64,000 nt of DNA from Ampullaceana balthica (taxonomy: Eukaryota > Mollusca > Gastropoda > Lymnaeidae), in NCBI GenBank assembly GCA_944989445.1, contig CALYLW010000213.1, positions 340,501-404,500 of the forward strand, in the 5' to 3' direction. The notes beneath the pieces were generated by a model. That model worked only from the letters and a program-made list of their open reading frames with translations, made no database searches and was not told the DNA's origin. This document shows, in pieces, positions 59,552 through 64,000 of this stretch (its first letter is position 1; each line of letters opens with the position of its first letter). A program made the translations under genes and the position numbers.

Positions 59552-59613
59552 GTAAGTCCTCCCTAGCATACTGCTACCTCATAGGGGAGAGAAAATTGAG
59601 GTAAGTCCTCCTT
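59539..59613 (+). repeat. Duplicated 5' splice site of the alternative exon
   Basis: GAGAAAATTGAGGTAAGTCC and CTCC occur at 59539 and again at 59590, 49 bp later. The first is the exon end and donor; the second is the same splice site repeated. Between them is an in-frame TAG. Confidence 0.85.
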
Positions 59614-60094
59614 CTATGTCGTAAAGATTCAATAAAAAAATGCAACGGTGAAATTGAGGCAGAGATATACCACTTCGTCCACGGTACCCAAATCTTGATT
59701 TTAGAGGTAGGTCTTGTTTATGTTTTGTCAATATGTCGATTGATTCGTTCTATTTATAGTCGTGTCATGTGACCCTGTTGTGTAATGATCTTTGGAAATT
59801 ATGTCATGTGACTGTCCGTGCCTAATGTCCACTCTGTCATTCAGCTCACTACATTGTACATACATGTTCGATAATCCATCATATCAGTCGTATATTACAT
59901 TTAATACTTACATGTGTGGATTCAAACTGATCCACACCTATGCATATGTCCACCATCCATGGGCCTTTAATCCATCAGTCCACAGCATCCTCAGTGGTTT
60001 AATTATCCAAAACATACGCTTAGATCAAATGGTCCACTCCACTCTTAACTTTGTATCTACTCACCCATCCATGCATCCATATATCCTCATCCAT

Positions 60095-60606
60095 TTACTC
60101 TATCCACCCACACTCATCCATCTACTCTATCCACCCACACTCATCCATCTACTCTATCCACCACACTCATCCATCTACTCTATCCACCCACACTCATCCA
60201 TCTACGCTATCCACCCACACTCATCCATCTACTCTATCCACCACACTCATCCATCTACTCTATCCACCCACACTCATCCATCTACTCTATCCACCCACAC
60301 TCATCCATCTACTCTATCCACCCACACTCATCCATCTACTCTATCCACCCACACTCATCCATCTACTCTATCCACCCACTCTATCCACCCACACTCATCC
60401 ATCTACTCTATCCACTCACACTCATCCATCTACTATATCCACCCACACTCATCCATCTACTCTATCCACCCATACTCATCCATCTACTCTATCCACCCAC
60501 ACTCATCCATCTACTCTATCCACCCACACTCATCCATCTACTCTATCCACCCACACTCATCCATCTACTCTATCCACCCACACTCATCCATCTACTCTAT
60601 CCACCC
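60095..60606. repeat. 27-bp AG-free minisatellite leading to the C1 acceptor
   Basis: About 19 copies of ACTCATCCATCTACTCTATC plus CACCCAC, some shortened by one base. No AG dinucleotide occurs from 60024 until the acceptor at 60611-60612. The last unit merges into CCACCCATCCAG. Confidence 0.95.
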
Positions 60607-60612
60607 ATCCAG

Positions 60613-60748
60613 CAAGGTCAGACCAGTCACACAGAGATGATGTCTGGACAACACAATTGGTACGCCTGTTCCCACGCACGACCTACTTACTGCAACGTCT
60701 GCCGCGAGGCCCTATCAGGGGTTACTTCCCATGGATTATCATGTGAAG
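60613..60748 (+). CDS. DGKD/DGKH: Type II diacylglycerol kinase, exon for the first half of C1 domain 1
   Basis: The exon is 136 nt (45 codons plus one base), starting in phase 0 after acceptor CCATCCAG and ending AAG|GTAGGA in phase 1. Its protein contains [20 protein letters not shown] followed by [11 protein letters not shown], an almost exact match to the first C1 domain of DGK delta/eta. The first zinc ligands are visible with correct spacing: His14, X12, Cys27, X2, Cys30, X13, Cys44. In this family the next exon would supply Val-Cys and the remaining ligands; that exon is not in the window. C1 domains of type II DGKs lie before the catalytic domain. The acceptor is preceded by an AG-free array, so the start is well defined. 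The donor is followed by about 22 in-frame copies of the exon end and donor. A start at the internal ATG 60637 is unlikely because the upstream codons read on well from the acceptor. Confidence 0.92.
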
Positions 60749-61284
60749 GTAGGATTGACTTATCATGTAAGGGTAGGATTGACTTATCGTGTGAAGGTAG
60801 GATTTACTTATCATGTAAAGGTAGGATTGACTTATCATGTGAAGGTAGGATTGACTTATCATGTAAAGGTAGGATTGACTTATCATGTAAAGGTAGAATT
60901 GACTTATCATGTAAAGGTAGGATTGACTTATCATGTAAAGGTAGGATTGACTTATGTAAAGGTAGGATTGACTTATCATGTGAAGGTAGGATTGACTTAT
61001 CATGTAAAGGTAGGATTGACTTATCATGTAAAGGTAGGATTCACTTATGTGAAGGTAGGATTCACTTATGTGAAGGTAGGATTGACTTATCATGTAAAGG
61101 TAGGATTCACTTATCATGTAAAGGTAGGATTGACTTATCATGTAAAGGTAGGATTCACTTATGTGAAGGTAGGATTGACTTATCATGTAAAGGTAGGATT
61201 CACTTATCATGTAAAGGTAGGATTCACTTATCATGTAAAGGTAGGATTCACTTATCATGTAAAGGTAGGATTGACTTATCCCTT
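60749..61284 (+). repeat. 24/21-bp minisatellite copying the donor of the C1 exon
   Basis: About 22 units of GTAGGATTGACTTATCATGT plus AAAG or GAAG. Each repeats the last exon bases (TTATCATGTGAAG) and the donor GTAGGA. Units that lose TCA are 21 bp, so all unit lengths are multiples of three, and the frame of the exon stays open to 61314. The array begins at the exon's donor with no spacer. Confidence 0.95.
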
Positions 61285-61434
61285 GTACTGTGCCCCATAT
61301 CGATTGATTTTTAAAAATCATTTCAGAGGCTTCTTCTCTGCAGAAGATTCTTGCGTCCTACGTTCATATAAGAACGCCTACTTTGTTATACTGACATCCT
61401 TATCTCATTCACATAACCCTGGAGACCAAACTCC

Positions 61435-61605
61435 TATCCACCAGCCTTCTCCCTACACCTCAGCATCCTCCCTTTAGACCAGCCTTCTCCTTACACGTTA
61501 TCATTCTCCCTATATACCAGCCTTCTCCCTACAAATCAGCATCCTCCCTTTATACCAGCCTTCTCCCTACATACCAACTTTCTCCCTACAAATGAGCCTG
61601 CTAAG
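61435..61605. repeat. Degenerate CCAGCCTTCTCCCTACA repeat
   Basis: About six decayed units of CCAGCCTTCTCCCTACA and CAGCATCCTCCCTTTA. Pyrimidine-rich; no AG-bounded exon seen. Confidence 0.75.
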
Positions 61606-63265
61606 TACACAACAGCTTACCCCTCATACCCACTCCTCCAACAGACGGCACCAATAGAAACACGATGTTAAGTTCACCAAGTGATAGACTGGGTAAATCC
61701 ACTTGAACACCATCTTATCATCAAGCCCGAGCCGTGCATATATCATAATTGAACGGGTCGTGACAGTACACAATCACTTTCAACATGTAACTTCACGACT
61801 ATGTCCTCTCCCAGCTGGCATCGCAACACATTCTAAGTTATGATCGCGTCATCACGTCAGGATGTTCTCATTAATCGTGAAGATAACCTCGATAGTCGTG
61901 GTGTCGTTGTTAGATGGTGAGATAATGGGGTGATGTTGATCCGTGGATGAGATTGTGTGGTGTTGCTGTTGTTAGATGGTGAGATAAATGCAGCGTTGTG
62001 AAGGATGAAGACTTGAATGTGTAAGAATCGCAGGTTAATTAGACAGCACTAAAGTTCTTCCAGTCGACCATAAACAATACGATTGTAAGTCACAACGTAT
62101 AAATCTTGCGACAAACAATGAATAATGTGGGTGAGACTGCAATCAGGCTTATAGATTAGTACATAGATCACGTGTAAACAGGGTATGAGTTAGCCTGACA
62201 GGACTAACAAGACAGCGAACGTTTCGGCAAAGAGCCTTCCTCAACGAACAAAAAGGTATACAAATAAAACGAATATAAAGAAATACAAAAATTAAAATTA
62301 AAAACTTAGCTGCGGTGAAATCCGAAGAGTCAATATTGAGTTTTTAGTTTTTATTATTAGAGTAAGCGTTTACTTGGCAGAATAAGCGATTAAGTGCAGT
62401 ATCACAACATTGTACAAAATACATGGATAAGATAGGCATCATTACTGTTACTATGGTAACATATCAACTTAACGATTGATGGATTTTCTAAACTCAGTCA
62501 ATACTCAATTCATCTATTAAATTTAGATCATGTATTATATCTGAGAGCCCACAAACTATTTTATCAACAAGCTATCTCAAATATAAATATTTTTAACTAC
62601 CAATTAGCTGTTTCAATGTTACATTGGCGAATGGGAGAAAAGTGTGTCTGATAGGTTCAGTGAATATCTTAATTTTTGGCAGATCACGGCTGTCACCGGT
62701 CCCAGTCCAATTTATCGGAAGCAAAAACAAGTTTACTTCAGGTGGCTTTAATGACGCGCACTAGTTAAGAGTGGAGAATGAAAAATAAATAAAGATTTTC
62801 CCTACGCCCAGCCGTTCCTTCCTGCAGTCTTCACTCCCCCGAGCGTTCCCTAAACTTCGTCTTTCCCCATACCCAGCCTCCGCTACAGACCGGTGTTCAA
62901 CAATCAGCCTCAAATATCCGAGTTCCTGCACGAGGGTTTTATCTTGTGCCGAGCAGGTATGTCGGGTGCCAATGATGGCCGGCCTCAAGATCGGATTTTC
63001 CCTTTGTTGACAAGTCGTCTGGACTCTTGATGAGCACGCATCCCTGGCTATTGGCTATTCCCCTCCTCCCCCCCCCCGGTATAATCCTATTCAGATGGCC
63101 TCTCGGGTAGCCATGACTTTTTCCCGTCTGTATGGACTAGTGCCCGATGGACCTTGACATTCACAGATGTGCTGCCACCGATACAGGAAGCGATAGAATA
63201 AAGATGTTCGTTGACTTCAGTTTTTTATTGTCTTTTAAAGAAGAATAGACTATAGTGTTGCACTA
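61606..63265. other. No gene seen; possible trace of a Penelope-like element
   Basis: Non-repetitive sequence. The expected next DGK exon (remaining C1 ligands) was looked for and not found here. At 62222-62254 the minus strand reads GAGGAAGGCTCTTTGCCGAA then ACGTTCG, which resembles the core of hammerhead ribozyme motifs carried by Penelope-like retroelements but has a changed CUGAUGA box. Confidence 0.4.
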
Positions 63266-63278
63266 CTTTATATTTTAA
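63265..63278 (+). promoter_or_regulatory. TATA-like element upstream of the 5S rRNA gene
   Basis: CTTTATATTTTAAG lies about 15-27 bp before the 5S start. Invertebrate 5S genes often have an external TATA-like box at about -25, besides the internal promoter. Its function here is inferred. Confidence 0.45.
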
Positions 63279-63291
63279 GTTAGCGTCTCAT

Positions 63292-63410
63292 GTCTACGGC
63301 CATACCACGTTGAAAATACCGGTTCTCGTCCGATCACCGAAGTCAAGCAACGTCGGGCGTGGTTAGTACTTAGATGTGTGACCGCTTGGGAACACCACGT
63401 GTTGTAGACA
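63292..63410 (+). rRNA. 5S ribosomal RNA (gene or recent pseudogene)
   Basis: It is 119 nt, starting GTCTACGGCCATACCACGTT and ending GTGTTGTAGACA. It contains CCGGTTCTCGTCCGATCACC and GAAGTCAAGCAACGTCGGGC, the standard metazoan 5S core with the internal A box. A T run at 63412-63418 is a normal RNA polymerase III terminator. The 5' and 3' ends pair (GTCTAC with GTAGAC). The 3' half differs from the usual metazoan form (TTAGATGTGTGACCGCTTGG). Paired changes keep at least one helix: GCGTGGT pairs with ACCACGT where the usual gene has CCCGGT with ACCGGG. It is single, not in a tandem cluster, so it could be a dispersed variant, a pseudogene or the head of a 5S-derived SINE. Confidence 0.85.
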
Positions 63411-63411
63411 C

Positions 63412-63418
63412 TTTTTTT
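63412..63418 (+). terminator. RNA polymerase III terminator of the 5S gene
   Basis: A run of seven T directly after the 5S end. Confidence 0.7.
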
Positions 63419-63463
63419 AAAATTTATTTTTTTAAAATATTTTTTATTATTTAGGGGCGCGAG

Positions 63464-63502
63464 CTGGAATTTTTAAAAATGGCCGTAATCCGGTACACCT
63501 AA
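63464..63502. mobile_element. Remnant of a family A hAT MITE end
   Basis: TTTAAAAATGGCCGTAATCC then GGTACACCTAAC resembles the right ends at 11860-11907 and 22910-22959. Only this end is visible, next to an AT-rich stretch after the 5S gene. Confidence 0.4.
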
Positions 63503-63822
63503 CAAAAATGGTTAATGTGATTACGTTGTCAAATTGTGTTTCATTCTTTAAAATATTGCTCTTTTTTTATAAATTGGTCCAAATAGTTGTATGTGTCAAT
63601 TCTCTTCCAGTGGGTCCAAGCTGTTTTAATTGATGTGTGTGTGTGTAAGATTTGGTTGTGTTGAAATATGATGAGCTAGTTACTAATACTACTATTTAAT
63701 CTAACAACAGTTCCTGAACGATAAACTTAGCTTATGTGTACCATATTGACATTGTCATGTATGTGGTTGTTAGGCTAGGGATCTTTATTTAATGCATACA
63801 TGTATGTTATTTTTATGTCAAG

Positions 63823-63892
63823 CTCTGTGAGCCCAGTTCCTTACTGGGGTACAGCGCTACAAAAAATATCAATTTATTGTTGTTGTTATTAT
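63823..63892. repeat. Dispersed repeat, inverted relative of 32357
   Basis: CTGTGAGCCCAGTTCCTTAC and TGGGGTACAGCGCTACAAAA are the inverse of 32375-32430, followed by a (GTT)n/(ATT)n run. Confidence 0.65.
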
Positions 63893-64000
63893 TAATACTA
63901 CTACTACTACTTCCTAGTGAGCGTGTCAAAATGTATGTATAAAGTATAAACCTAGTTAGTAGTTGTCCGAATGTCCGAACCTTGAGTGAGCACGTCAAGT

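Larger units (their letters stand above)
17088..60612 (+). other. Inferred giant intron of the DGK gene (PH to C1)
   Basis: The intron is bounded by GTGAGT at 17088 and by the acceptor ending CCATCCAG at 60612. It is about 43.5 kb, with tandem arrays making up a large part of it. No other DGK exon was recognised inside except the probable alternative first exon at 59375, which would use only the last part of the intron. Phase 0 on both sides agrees with direct joining. The boundaries rest on splice consensus and protein family match, not on transcript data. Confidence 0.7.

Noticed and set aside
60637..61314. Independent 225-residue gene starting at ATG 60637
   Set aside because: The first part is the DGK C1 exon, which reads in frame from the acceptor at 60613. 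The remainder is the donor-copy array and is treated as intron unless transcripts show otherwise.
61314..63265. Next C1 exon of the DGK gene
   Set aside because: I looked for an exon starting with TG-Cys-Lys-Phe-Lys-like codons and found none; it probably lies to the right of the window.

Overview
The window is animal nuclear DNA, most likely from an invertebrate and possibly a mollusc. Supporting this are exons with GT-AG introns, a metazoan-type 5S rRNA gene, several hAT-type MITEs with 8-bp target duplications, a LINE fragment, and a very large load of minisatellites. The taxon is an inference; nothing here fixes the species. Almost every long open reading frame is a tandem array whose unit lacks stops, not a protein.

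One protein-coding gene is recognisable, on the + strand: a type II diacylglycerol kinase (DGK delta/eta family). Its visible parts are the exon for the C-terminal end of the PH domain (16983-17087), a probable alternative first exon with a good start context (59375-59551), and the exon for the first half of the first C1 zinc finger (60613-60748). The intron between the PH and C1 exons is about 43.5 kb. The gene continues beyond both ends of the window. The PH and alternative exons both end in phase 0 and the C1 exon begins in phase 0, so either can join it in frame. This would give long (PH-containing) and short (PH-less, polybasic) isoforms.

Layout: 1-10.1 kb is dominated by a 9.86-kb array of a 16-bp pyrimidine-rich unit. 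10.1-17 kb holds a hAT MITE with an internal minisatellite, then 42-, 39- and 27-bp arrays, GGGCCC-rich repeats and the 43-bp array that runs into the PH exon. 17-25 kb has hAT-like elements, two of them inserted inside older arrays. 25-43 kb is array after array separated by short unique stretches. 43-46 kb has a TIR-flanked repeat present three times in tandem. 47-56 kb has further arrays, including a near-perfect 14-bp array and a decayed LINE in which a 21-bp array expanded. 57-61.3 kb has a CRE-bearing array, the alternative exon and the C1 exon, flanked on both sides by arrays. 63.3 kb carries the 5S rRNA gene.

The most unusual feature is that the tandem arrays touch the splice junctions and in several cases copy them. 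The PH exon is preceded by nine copies of its own 3' splice site. The C1 exon is followed by about 22 copies of its own 5' splice site in units of 24 or 21 bp that stay in frame and repeat a zinc-ligand Cys. The alternative exon's donor is duplicated once. The C1 acceptor is preceded by an AG-free array of about 590 nt. How this gene is spliced is the question the window raises.
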